Origin: an uncultured beta proteobacterium
GTDB taxonomy: Bacteria; Pseudomonadota; Gammaproteobacteria; Burkholderiales; Burkholderiaceae_C
NCBI GenBank assembly: GCA_903845345.1
Contig: CAIMXF010000016.1
Span: 1 to 43,547 of the forward strand
Direction of reading: 5' to 3'
DNA length: 43,547 bases
In this document: in pieces, positions 32,806 to 41,247 of the stretch
Layout of the letters: each line of letters starts with the position of its first letter
Position numbering within the stretch: the stretch's first letter is position 1
The notes under the pieces: model-generated
The model's input: the letters and a program-made list of their open reading frames with translations, nothing else
What the model was told of the DNA's origin: nothing
The model's database searches: none
Position numbers and translations under genes: made by a program

Positions 32806-35004
32806 ATGTCGAATCCGTCCCGTCCCTTCGCCGATCCCCACGCGCGCCGCCGCCCCATCGCCGCCGCCTGCAGCCTGGCCCTGGCCCTGGCCGGCTGCGG
32901 CGGCGGATCCGGCAGCACGCCATCGAGTGCCGGCGGCGGTGCGGTCGCCAGCGCGCCGCCCGCCAGTTCTCCCGCCTCGAGCGCGGCCCTGAGCGCGGAT
33001 CAACTGGCACAGGCGCTCAGCGCCGGCGTGAAGATCTGGCGCCAGCAACGCATCGACCTCAATGGCGAGAACAAGGGCGCCTGCGCCAATTGCCACTCCG
33101 CCGACGGGATCGAGCTCGCGATCTGGAACTTCACCGGCGACGACGTGGTTCGCCGGGCGCATCTCGACGGTGTCAGCGCCGCGGATCAGGCGACCCTCGT
33201 CACCTACTTCGTCGCGATGCGCCAGAAGTACAACGTGGTCAAGCTGCGCGACGTCGAGACCGACCATCCGTTCCAGCCCGGCGGCACCTGGTACACCGGC
33301 AGCAGCGACGAGCGCGACCTGGCCTTCGCCAACGGATCGTTCAAGCAGGCGGCACCCACGTTGCTGGGCCCGCCCATCGCGACGCTGGCCGACGCGCAGC
33401 GCGCGATCCAGGAGATCCGGGCCAGCAATCCGCTGCAACTGAAGGTGGGCATCGAGCTGCCGCAGATCTCGCGCGACTGCGTGCGTCCCGGGGAATGTTC
33501 GCTCAACGACTGGATGTCCGACCTGCCGCGCTTTCCGAAGCCGGAGATGGAGGCGCAGTGGTTCGCGCTCAACGACGCCTACATCGCCAACCCGACCGAC
33601 GAGAACCTGCGCGGGCTGCTGCTGGCGGTCGACACCATGACCACGCCCTGGCTGCAGCCGGGCGAGACGACGATCGGTCCCGCGGGCTCGTTCGGAACCA
33701 CCAAGTTCAAGTCGATGCAGGTGCTGCAGCATTTCGTGCGGCGCGAGCAGCTGGGCCTGTTCTCGCCGGCCGACAACGTGGATCCGATCGCCAGCATCAA
33801 CGGCCCTGGCCTCGAGCGCTCGAACTTTCCGTTCCTGGTCGGAGACGCCGCTTTCGACAAGACCGACCAGCCCCTGGACAAGGCCAGCGAGCTGCCGGCC
33901 TTCGTGCGCACGAGCCTCGGCGAGACGCCCACCAACCCGCTGACCGACCAGGACGTCGCCGAGCAGAAGATCGCCTTGCGCACGCCCTGGTGGTGGGCCG
34001 GCTTCATGTTCGATCCCAGCCTGTCGACGGGCACGAACGGCGAGTACTTCATCGGCAACCTCAGCAATCCGGAGGACGGCGAAGGCTACGCGTTCCATCA
34101 GCTGTACGCGGGCGCGCGCAGCGCCGTGGATCCCGGCTACCGCGCCGTGCGCGGCATCGACAACTCGGCGACGCGATTGCCCCAGGGCCTGAGCATCGGC
34201 GGCGGGGGCGACTCGGCGATGCTCTTCGTCACGGCGGACGCGCGCCTGATGTACCGCCGCGCTGCGGTCAACTGGGTGCGGATGCACCTGTTGCTGCTGC
34301 AGGATCAACTGACGCAGTTCGGGCCCACGGCGTTGTCGTCGACCGACGTGCAGTCCTCGGGCTATGTCTGCAGTTCGGACTATGGGCACGGGCTGCCGGC
34401 CGCGGTGATGACCGCGGCGACGTTCGACGGCGCGGGCGCGCCCGTCGTCTTCGGCCTGTACAACAAGGTGCGCGCGCTGGCGGGATGCCCGGGGCAGCCG
34501 GCGCCTGCCACCTGGGTCGCGGGCAACGGCACCGGGCTGACGGTGCAATGGTTCGCTTCGATCGACCTCGCGACCAGCAAGACCGGCGCATCCCTCGGCC
34601 AGCGCGTGGAGCCCATCGAGTGGATGCCGCGCCAGGACGTCGAGCGCGGCTACTTCCGCGACTATCTCGCCAGCATCGGCGTGGCCGGCAATGCCGGCTC
34701 GCGCACGACCGGCACCATCGAGGCGCCGATTTCGGGCGACTACATCTTCGGAGAAGGGTCGCTGTCGCAAGGCCGGCTGTGGATCAACGGCCAGCTCGTC
34801 TACAGCTCCGAGAACCCGACCTCCTCGTTCGGCGGCGTCAACGTCAATCCCGGCGTCACGCTGCACCTCGACGCAGGCCAGAAGGCCACGTTCCTGCTCG
34901 AACGATACAACGTCGCATTCAACGGGATCAGCGTCGGCTGGGCAACCGCGGACGGCACCTTGCCGATGAACTCGATTCCGACGACGCAGCTGTTTCCGCA
35001 GTAG
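32806..35004 (+). CDS. Lipoprotein with a single CxxCH haem-binding motif and C-terminal PA14-like domain
   Basis: Lipobox SLALALAGC; GACANCHSADGIELAIW; C-term TTGTIEAPISGDYIFGEGSLSQGRLWINGQLVYSS...LHLDAGQKATFLLERYN resembles PA14. Confidence 0.75.
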   Translation: MSNPSRPFADPHARRRPIAAACSLALALAGCGGGSGSTPSSAGGGAVASAPPASSPASSAALSADQLAQALSAGVKIWRQQRIDLNGENKGACANCHSADGIELAIWNFTGDDVVRRAHLDGVSAADQATLVTYFVAMRQKYNVVKLRDVETDHPFQPGGTWYTGSSDERDLAFANGSFKQAAPTLLGPPIATLADAQRAIQEIRASNPLQLKVGIELPQISRDCVRPGECSLNDWMSDLPRFPKPEMEAQWFALNDAYIANPTDENLRGLLLAVDTMTTPWLQPGETTIGPAGSFGTTKFKSMQVLQHFVRREQLGLFSPADNVDPIASINGPGLERSNFPFLVGDAAFDKTDQPLDKASELPAFVRTSLGETPTNPLTDQDVAEQKIALRTPWWWAGFMFDPSLSTGTNGEYFIGNLSNPEDGEGYAFHQLYAGARSAVDPGYRAVRGIDNSATRLPQGLSIGGGGDSAMLFVTADARLMYRRAAVNWVRMHLLLLQDQLTQFGPTALSSTDVQSSGYVCSSDYGHGLPAAVMTAATFDGAGAPVVFGLYNKVRALAGCPGQPAPATWVAGNGTGLTVQWFASIDLATSKTGASLGQRVEPIEWMPRQDVERGYFRDYLASIGVAGNAGSRTTGTIEAPISGDYIFGEGSLSQGRLWINGQLVYSSENPTSSFGGVNVNPGVTLHLDAGQKATFLLERYNVAFNGISVGWATADGTLPMNSIPTTQLFPQ

Positions 35005-35197
35005 GTCAGCCGCTTATACGAGCGACGCCCGGATCGCAAGTGACGTCTGCGTGTGAAGAAGCCGTGGCCAGGGCTGCAGTCCTAGTCGCCCGCGTGTTAA
35101 AAACGCTGACAGCGGCGGCACGATGGCCCGCCAGAAAGGGCGCGACGGGCAGGCGTTCGCCACGTCGCGACCTGCTGCTCACCGGGAGGTTAGGCAA

Positions 35198-36163
35198 GTG
35201 TCCCAGGACTTCGAGACAGCGGCTGTCGACGCCGCAGGCGGCTTCTTTCGTTCAGCCGGGCATGGCGCGCACTGGCATCCCGGCAGCCCTTGCGCCAACT
35301 GCGCAACGCCCCTTCAGGGCAGATGGTGCCACCGGTGCGGCCAGGCGAGCGAAGACCTTCATCGCTCGATCTGGCTGCTGCTGGGGGAGGTCGTCGAAGG
35401 CGTTCTGCACTTCGACGGCCGGGTGTGGAAAACCTTGCCCGACCTGATCCTGCGTCCGGGTCGCCTCACGCGGGCCTATCTCGATGGCCATCGGGCGCCC
35501 CAGATCCCTCCGCTGCGCCTGTTCCTCGTGGTGCTGCTGGCGCTGTTCTTCGTCGGCTCGATGGCCGGGCACGCCGTGCATGCGGACGCCGAGGTGACCG
35601 TTGATCGGGCCCATGGGGCGGCGACGGCCGCCCGACCCTTCGTCAAATTGGATCCCGACGACGCGGCGAAGCTTGACGCGGCGCTCGCCAAGCCGCACGT
35701 CATGATCATGGACAAGAACGACGAAGCGGCGAGTTCCTGGCTCGAGCAGCGGATCAAGAAGGCGATCGACGATCCCGAGCGATTCAAGCTCATCCTGGAG
35801 CAATGGTCGGAGCGCTTCGCATTCCTGACGCTGCCGCTGGCCACCGGTCTGCTCAGCCTGCTGTTCATGTTTCAACGCCGGTTCTTCGTCTTCGACCATG
35901 CCATCTTCAGCTTGCACTCGCTCTCCGCGGTCGGTCTGCTGCTGATCCTCGCGCTCGCGTTGGCCGGGCCGACCAACGGCCATTCCTTCATCGTGCTGGC
36001 GGTCGCGCCGCTGCACCTTTTCATGCACATGCGCGGGGTCTACGGAACCGGCATCATCGGCACCCTGGTGCGCATGCTGGTGTTGTTCCTGGCGTCATCG
36101 CTCGGTCTGTCGCTCATCGCTCTTGGTTTCGTCTGGGTCGGATTGAACGGCATGGGTTCCTAG
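35198..36163 (+). CDS. DUF3667-like zinc-ribbon membrane protein
   Basis: CANCATPLQGRWCHRCGQ zinc ribbon, then LLLGEVVEGVLHFDGRVWKTLPDLILRPGRLTRAYLDGHRAPQIPPLRLFLVVLLALFF. GTG start with GGAGG 8 nt upstream. Confidence 0.8.
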   Translation: MSQDFETAAVDAAGGFFRSAGHGAHWHPGSPCANCATPLQGRWCHRCGQASEDLHRSIWLLLGEVVEGVLHFDGRVWKTLPDLILRPGRLTRAYLDGHRAPQIPPLRLFLVVLLALFFVGSMAGHAVHADAEVTVDRAHGAATAARPFVKLDPDDAAKLDAALAKPHVMIMDKNDEAASSWLEQRIKKAIDDPERFKLILEQWSERFAFLTLPLATGLLSLLFMFQRRFFVFDHAIFSLHSLSAVGLLLILALALAGPTNGHSFIVLAVAPLHLFMHMRGVYGTGIIGTLVRMLVLFLASSLGLSLIALGFVWVGLNGMGS

Positions 36164-36477
36164 AGTCTTGTCCCGGAAATGCGCGGCCTGCCGATTCGAC
36201 CCGTGGCAGCACGCCACGACCAACTCGATCAGCCGCAGTTCCGGCAACGAGCGGGTCGAACCCCGTCGGGGCGGGCTCGAAGCGACGCGATCGCGGCGTA
36301 GCGGCAGGCCCGCGCGCTCACCGCGCTTCGCCCCGTCTTCAGGCCGTGTATTCCCGGGACAGGATGCCAGGGACGGGCTGCAACACCGGTTTGGAAAGCG
36401 CCCATCCGAGTCGGACGACGGCGCAGGCTGCGTGATTCCAAAATCGCGGTGCTCGCTTGGACGAAGCGGCCCGATGC

Positions 36478-39400
36478 TCACTGGGAATAGGCGCCGATCG
36501 TGTAGCCCGACTTCGACGGGCGGGCGTTGCCGTTGATGTCGGTGGCGGGCGCGAGCCGTGACGTGCCGCTGCCGATGGCCGGACTTCCGGCGCGCAGTTG
36601 CAGGCTGATCGATGCCGGCTTGGTGGTATCGATATTGGAATAGAGCGGGTCGCCGACCTTGTCGTGCGCGCCGTTGGCGCCGAAGGTGCCCCGGGAATTC
36701 GTCCCGCCGTAGTAGAGGTTGTAGTCGACGCTGCAACTGGTGCAGGCCGAGCCTTGCGTCACCGGATTCTGGGCCGCCAGGCTGTAGAAGATGTTGTTGA
36801 AGACATTGACGTCGCTGATCTGGCCCAGGTTCATCTCGCCCCGGCCGTTGACGTGCGTGGACTGGGCCGCGCTGAGGCCGGTCGGCGAGAGGACGTTGTC
36901 CAGCGTCGAATTGTTGACGACGTCCACGTGGGAGCTCTGGTAGACCTCGATGGCCGCGCTGCCGTTCGAATACACGACGTTGTTGGCGACCAGCGTCCGA
37001 CCGGTATAGGCAGGATAGGGCACCGTCGCGTCATACGCATTGTTGTGGTTGGAATCGATGATGATGCCTTCCCCGTCCGAGATGTAGCCCACCTGGCCCC
37101 ACGGGATCAGCTCCTGGTTGCCGTAGACGACGTTGTTGGTGATGATCATCTTGTACGGCGTGGTGGTGTCGGACGGATTCGAGTCGTAGTCGATCAGCGT
37201 CGAGATCCCGGAGCAGCCATACGCGGAGTACAGCGCGTTGTCGAACACGGTATTGCCCGAGATCGTGACGTAGTCGGCCCCGATGGTGGCGATGCCGCCG
37301 CCCGGGCATTCGGACACGTTGTTGTTCAGGATCCTCAGGTGGTGCGGATACGGCGGCGTCTTGGCCGCCTGCGCCGCGATGCAGTTGCCGTTGTACTTGG
37401 GGTTGGCCGCGGGATTCGATTCGACAGCCTGGGCGCCGGCCAGGGTCAGCGACGCGTTGTCGCCCACCACGGTGAACCCGTTGACTTCCACGTACTGGGC
37501 GGTCGGCGTGAAGAAGATGCCTTCCCAGATGCCATCGGTCTGGATGACCGGATGGGCGCCAGGATAGGCCTTGTAGGTGATCCAGGCATTCGCCGTCCCG
37601 GCGCTCGAGATCGACAGCACCGCGCCGCCGGTGTCGTTGGTGTAGGTGCCGTCCATCGCGAGCACGACCTGGCCGGCCTTGACGAAGCCGGATGCCCGCG
37701 CCAGCGTGCGGAAGGCGGTGCCGGGCGTCATCCCGTCGTGCGTGTCGACGCCGGTGCCGCTCACGTACCAGGCCGTCGTGCAGTTGATGGCCACGCCCGA
37801 CACGTTGGCGACCACGCCCGATCCGGTCGCGCCGGTGGTCGTGCAGAACTGGCCCACGGGTTGGCCCGTGACCGCCACCGCGTAGCTGCCGCCGTACGCG
37901 ACCGGCGTCGCGAACGTGAATGTGCCGTTGGCAGCGACGCTGGCGACGTTGCCGCCCGTCCCGCCGTTGTCGGTCAGCGTCACCGTCTGTCCGCTGGCCA
38001 GTCCCGTGACCGTGCCGCCGATCGTGTAGGTCCGCGTCGAGCAGGTGATCGCCACGCTGGTGACGTTGGCGTTCACGCCGGTTCCGGAGCCGGTGCCGGC
38101 CTGGACGCTGCACGTCTGGCTTGTCGGCTGCGTGCCGGCGGTCACCGCGTAGCTGCCCAGGTAGGCGACCTGGCTGGGGAACGTGAAGGCGATGGGCGCT
38201 CCGGTCCCGGTGAGCGTGGCGGTGTTTCCTCCGCCGCCGCCGTTGTCCGCCAGGGTCAGTGTCTGCCCGGAGGCGAGGCCGGTGACGGTGCCGCCGATGC
38301 TGTAGGAATCTTTCGAGCAGGCAACCGCCGTCGTCGACACGGCGCCTGTCACGCCCGCGCCGGATCCGGACGACACGCTGCACACCTCGTTGGCAGGCTG
38401 GGTGCTGATCGTGACCGCGTAGCTGCCCAGGTAGGGCACCTTGGTGGCGAACGTGTAGCCATCCGTGCCGCTGCCGCTGCCGGTGACGGTCTTCGCGTCG
38501 CCACCGTTGTCCAGGAGCGTGACGGTCTGGCCGGCCGCCAGGCCGGACACGCTGCCACTGATCGCGTAGCTGTCCTTCGCGCAGGTCAGCGAGATGCTGG
38601 ACACGTCGGCGTTGACGCCCGATCCTGCACCCGTTCCCGCGGCCAGGCTGCAGGCCTGGTTCGTCGGTTGAGTGCTGATCGTGACGGCGTAGCTGCCCTT
38701 GAACGGGACGCTGGTGGCGAACGTGAAGGCATCGGTGCCCGAGCCGTTGCCCGTGATCGTCTTCGCATCGCCGCCGTTGTCGAGAAGCGTCAGGCTTTGC
38801 CCGCTGGCCAGGCCGCTGACCGTGCCGCCGATCCTGTAGCTGCTGGCGGAGCAGGCCAGCGCGACGGTCGAGACGTTCGCGCTGACACCCGAGCCCGAGC
38901 CGGAGCCCGACGCCACGCTGCAGACCTCGTTGGTCGGCTGGGTGCTCACCGTGACGGCGTAGCTGCCCTGGTAGGCCACCGCGGTGGCGAACACGAAGCT
39001 GTCGCTACCCGTGCCGCCGCCGACGATGGTCACAGGATCGGCGCCGTTGTCCTTCAGCGTGAGGCTCTGTCCCGCGACCAGGCCGGTCACCTTGCCGCCG
39101 ATGGTGTAGTTGCTCTTCGAGCAGTTCAGGTTGACCGACGTGACGTTCGCATTGACGCCCGATCCGGAACCCGAACCGGAGGCGACGCTGCACGTCTCGT
39201 TGGTCGGTTGGGTGCTGATCGTCACCGCGTAGCTGCCGAGGTAGGCCACCTTCGTCGCGAACGTGTACGCGTCGGCTCCACTGCCACCGCCCGTGATGGT
39301 CTTCGCATCGCTGGCGTTGTCGAGGAGGGTGACGACCTGGCCCGCCGACAGCCCGGAGACGGTGCCGCCGATGGCGTAGGTATCCTTCGCGCATGTCAAT

Positions 39401-40836
39401 GCGATGGCCGATACGTTGGCATTGACGCCGGCGCCGGAGCCCGTGCCGGCCGCCACGCTGCAAGCCTGGTTCGTCGGCTGCGTGCTGATCGTCACCGAAT
39501 AGCTGCCGTTGAAAGGCACTCGAGTGGCGAACGCGAAGGCGTCGCTGCCCGTTCCCGAGCCGGTGACCGTGGCGGGATCGCCGCCGTTGTCGAACAGCGT
39601 CAGATGCTGTCCGGAGGCCAGCCCCGTCACGGCGCCGCCGATGCTGTAGCTGTCGGCCGAGCAGGTGAGCGCCACGGTCGACACGCTGGCGCCGATACCC
39701 GATCCGGTACCGCTGCCCGAAGCGACGCTGCACACTTCGTTCGAGGGCTGGGTGCCGACGGTCACGGCGTAGCTGCCCTGATAGGCCACGGCGGTGGCGA
39801 ACACGAAGGCATCCACGCCGGCGCCGCTGCCGGTGATCGTCAAGGGATCGGCGCCGTTGTCCTTCAGCGTGAGCGTCTGGCCCGCGAACAGGCCGCTCAC
39901 CTTGCCCCCGATGGTGTAGCTGCTCGCGGAGCAGTTCAGCGACACCGATGACACGTTCGCGTTCACGCCCGACCCCGACCCGGAACCCGACGCGACGCTG
40001 CAGACCTCGTTGGTCGGCTGGGTGGCCACCGTCACCACGTAGGCCCCCTGGAATGCGACCGGCGTCGCGAACGTGAAGGCGCCGTTCGCGGAGATCGTGA
40101 GGGAGTCTGCCCCGTTGTTGCGCAATGTCACCTGCTGCCCGCTCGCCAGGCCGGCGATCGTGCCGCCTATCGTGTAGCCGTCCGCCGAGCAGACCAGGGC
40201 CACGGATGCGACATCGGCGTCGACGCCCGACCCGGAGCCCGAACTCACGGTGCAGCTTTCGTTGGGCGCCGCACCGGAGATGACCACGGCGTAGCTGCCG
40301 CCTTCGTTGATGCGCGTCGGAAACGAGAAGGCGCCATTGCCGCTGACGACCACCGAATCGCTTCCGTTGGCCAGGGTGACGGACTGACCCGCCACCAGAC
40401 CCGAGGCCGTTCCCGACAAGGCATAGGTGTTGGCGGAACAGCTGACGTCGACGTCCGAGACCGCCGCGGTCACGCCCGCGCCGGTCGCGTTGTTGATCGA
40501 GCAGGTCTGGCTCGCCGGCTGGGTGACGATCGTCACGGCGTAGCTGCCGTTCTGCGGCACGGCGGTGGCGAAGGTGAACGGCTGGTTGGCGCTCAAGGTC
40601 TGCGTGTCGCTGGCGCTGAAATTCGAGCCGCTGCTGATCTTGTCGGTCAGGACGAGCGTCTGGCCGGCCGCCAGGCCAGACACACTGCCACCGATCGTGA
40701 AGCTTGCCGTCGGGTTCGTACCGCCGCCGTTGCCGTTGCCGTTGTTGTTGCCACCGCCACCGCCGCCGCCGCAAGCCGTCAAGCTCAGCGCGACCAGTGC
40801 ACCGGCGATAGTCCAGGAGATCGATGGAAATTGCAT
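36478..40836 (-). CDS. Large repeat lipoprotein: 11 tandem ~90-aa repeats plus right-handed beta-helix-like C-terminal domain
   Basis: MQFPSISWTIAGALVALSLTACGGGGGGG lipobox; repeats of type YTIGGTVSGLASGQSLTLLDNG...FATxVxxxGSYAVTISTQPTNxxCSVASGSG...VSTVALTCS; C-term NNVSECPGGGIATIGADYVTISGNTVFDN-type beta-helix rungs. Confidence 0.87.
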   Translation of the reverse strand: MQFPSISWTIAGALVALSLTACGGGGGGGNNNGNGNGGGTNPTASFTIGGSVSGLAAGQTLVLTDKISSGSNFSASDTQTLSANQPFTFATAVPQNGSYAVTIVTQPASQTCSINNATGAGVTAAVSDVDVSCSANTYALSGTASGLVAGQSVTLANGSDSVVVSGNGAFSFPTRINEGGSYAVVISGAAPNESCTVSSGSGSGVDADVASVALVCSADGYTIGGTIAGLASGQQVTLRNNGADSLTISANGAFTFATPVAFQGAYVVTVATQPTNEVCSVASGSGSGSGVNANVSSVSLNCSASSYTIGGKVSGLFAGQTLTLKDNGADPLTITGSGAGVDAFVFATAVAYQGSYAVTVGTQPSNEVCSVASGSGTGSGIGASVSTVALTCSADSYSIGGAVTGLASGQHLTLFDNGGDPATVTGSGTGSDAFAFATRVPFNGSYSVTISTQPTNQACSVAAGTGSGAGVNANVSAIALTCAKDTYAIGGTVSGLSAGQVVTLLDNASDAKTITGGGSGADAYTFATKVAYLGSYAVTISTQPTNETCSVASGSGSGSGVNANVTSVNLNCSKSNYTIGGKVTGLVAGQSLTLKDNGADPVTIVGGGTGSDSFVFATAVAYQGSYAVTVSTQPTNEVCSVASGSGSGSGVSANVSTVALACSASSYRIGGTVSGLASGQSLTLLDNGGDAKTITGNGSGTDAFTFATSVPFKGSYAVTISTQPTNQACSLAAGTGAGSGVNADVSSISLTCAKDSYAISGSVSGLAAGQTVTLLDNGGDAKTVTGSGSGTDGYTFATKVPYLGSYAVTISTQPANEVCSVSSGSGAGVTGAVSTTAVACSKDSYSIGGTVTGLASGQTLTLADNGGGGGNTATLTGTGAPIAFTFPSQVAYLGSYAVTAGTQPTSQTCSVQAGTGSGTGVNANVTSVAITCSTRTYTIGGTVTGLASGQTVTLTDNGGTGGNVASVAANGTFTFATPVAYGGSYAVAVTGQPVGQFCTTTGATGSGVVANVSGVAINCTTAWYVSGTGVDTHDGMTPGTAFRTLARASGFVKAGQVVLAMDGTYTNDTGGAVLSISSAGTANAWITYKAYPGAHPVIQTDGIWEGIFFTPTAQYVEVNGFTVVGDNASLTLAGAQAVESNPAANPKYNGNCIAAQAAKTPPYPHHLRILNNNVSECPGGGIATIGADYVTISGNTVFDNALYSAYGCSGISTLIDYDSNPSDTTTPYKMIITNNVVYGNQELIPWGQVGYISDGEGIIIDSNHNNAYDATVPYPAYTGRTLVANNVVYSNGSAAIEVYQSSHVDVVNNSTLDNVLSPTGLSAAQSTHVNGRGEMNLGQISDVNVFNNIFYSLAAQNPVTQGSACTSCSVDYNLYYGGTNSRGTFGANGAHDKVGDPLYSNIDTTKPASISLQLRAGSPAIGSGTSRLAPATDINGNARPSKSGYTIGAYSQ
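37771..40701 (-). repeat. 11-unit tandem protein-coding repeat array (units 249-276 bp, mostly 270 bp)
   Basis: Unit boundaries at conserved (Y/F)xIxG codons at about 40701, 40425, 40176, 39918, 39648, 39378, 39108, 38838, 38568, 38304, 38028, counted directly from the sequence. Confidence 0.85.
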
Positions 40837-41247
40837 GGATTCGTTCAAGGAAGGCGGAAGAGGATGCGACGCGACCTGCGAACGCGATCGAGGCCGGATC
40901 GTCGGCGCTCGCGCTTCGCAAAGCGACGGGATGGCCCCGGCCAGCACCAAGCCGCCTGGGCGGACGATGCCGTATCGAGGCGTTGCCAGGGCATTGTGGT
41001 CATCGGCTTCGCGGCAAGGCTTTATCGCACTTTGCTGCGAGCGATCCGGGTGTGAGTGGATGCAAGAGAGCTACCGGCAAAGCAGCGCAAAGCGCCCGCA
41101 CAACGCACTTTGAGTAACTGCAACCCACGCCCCCCCAGCCTTTCGAGTCTGCGCAAGAAGGCGGGTCCAGGACCCGTGCCTGTCGATCGAGAGTGCTGCA
41201 CGCCGCATCGCTGCGGTCCCCATCTTCCACCTACGGAGAGTTGCGAA

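Noticed and set aside
32703-35447. 914-aa Arg-rich frame overlapping the CxxCH/PA14 lipoprotein
   Set aside because: Spurious alternate frame; the lipoprotein frame has a lipobox, CxxCH and a PA14-like pattern.
36598-39951. 1117-aa open frame antisense to the repeat lipoprotein
   Set aside because: Low-complexity Arg/Ala/Gly/Asp/Val-rich translation with no recognisable domain. Its length is explained by high GC plus codon-periodic repeats on the other strand, where the real protein has a signal peptide and conserved motifs.
37771-40701. CRISPR array
   Set aside because: Repeat period is about 270 bp, the repeats are in frame and protein-coding, and there are no short repeats with unique spacers.
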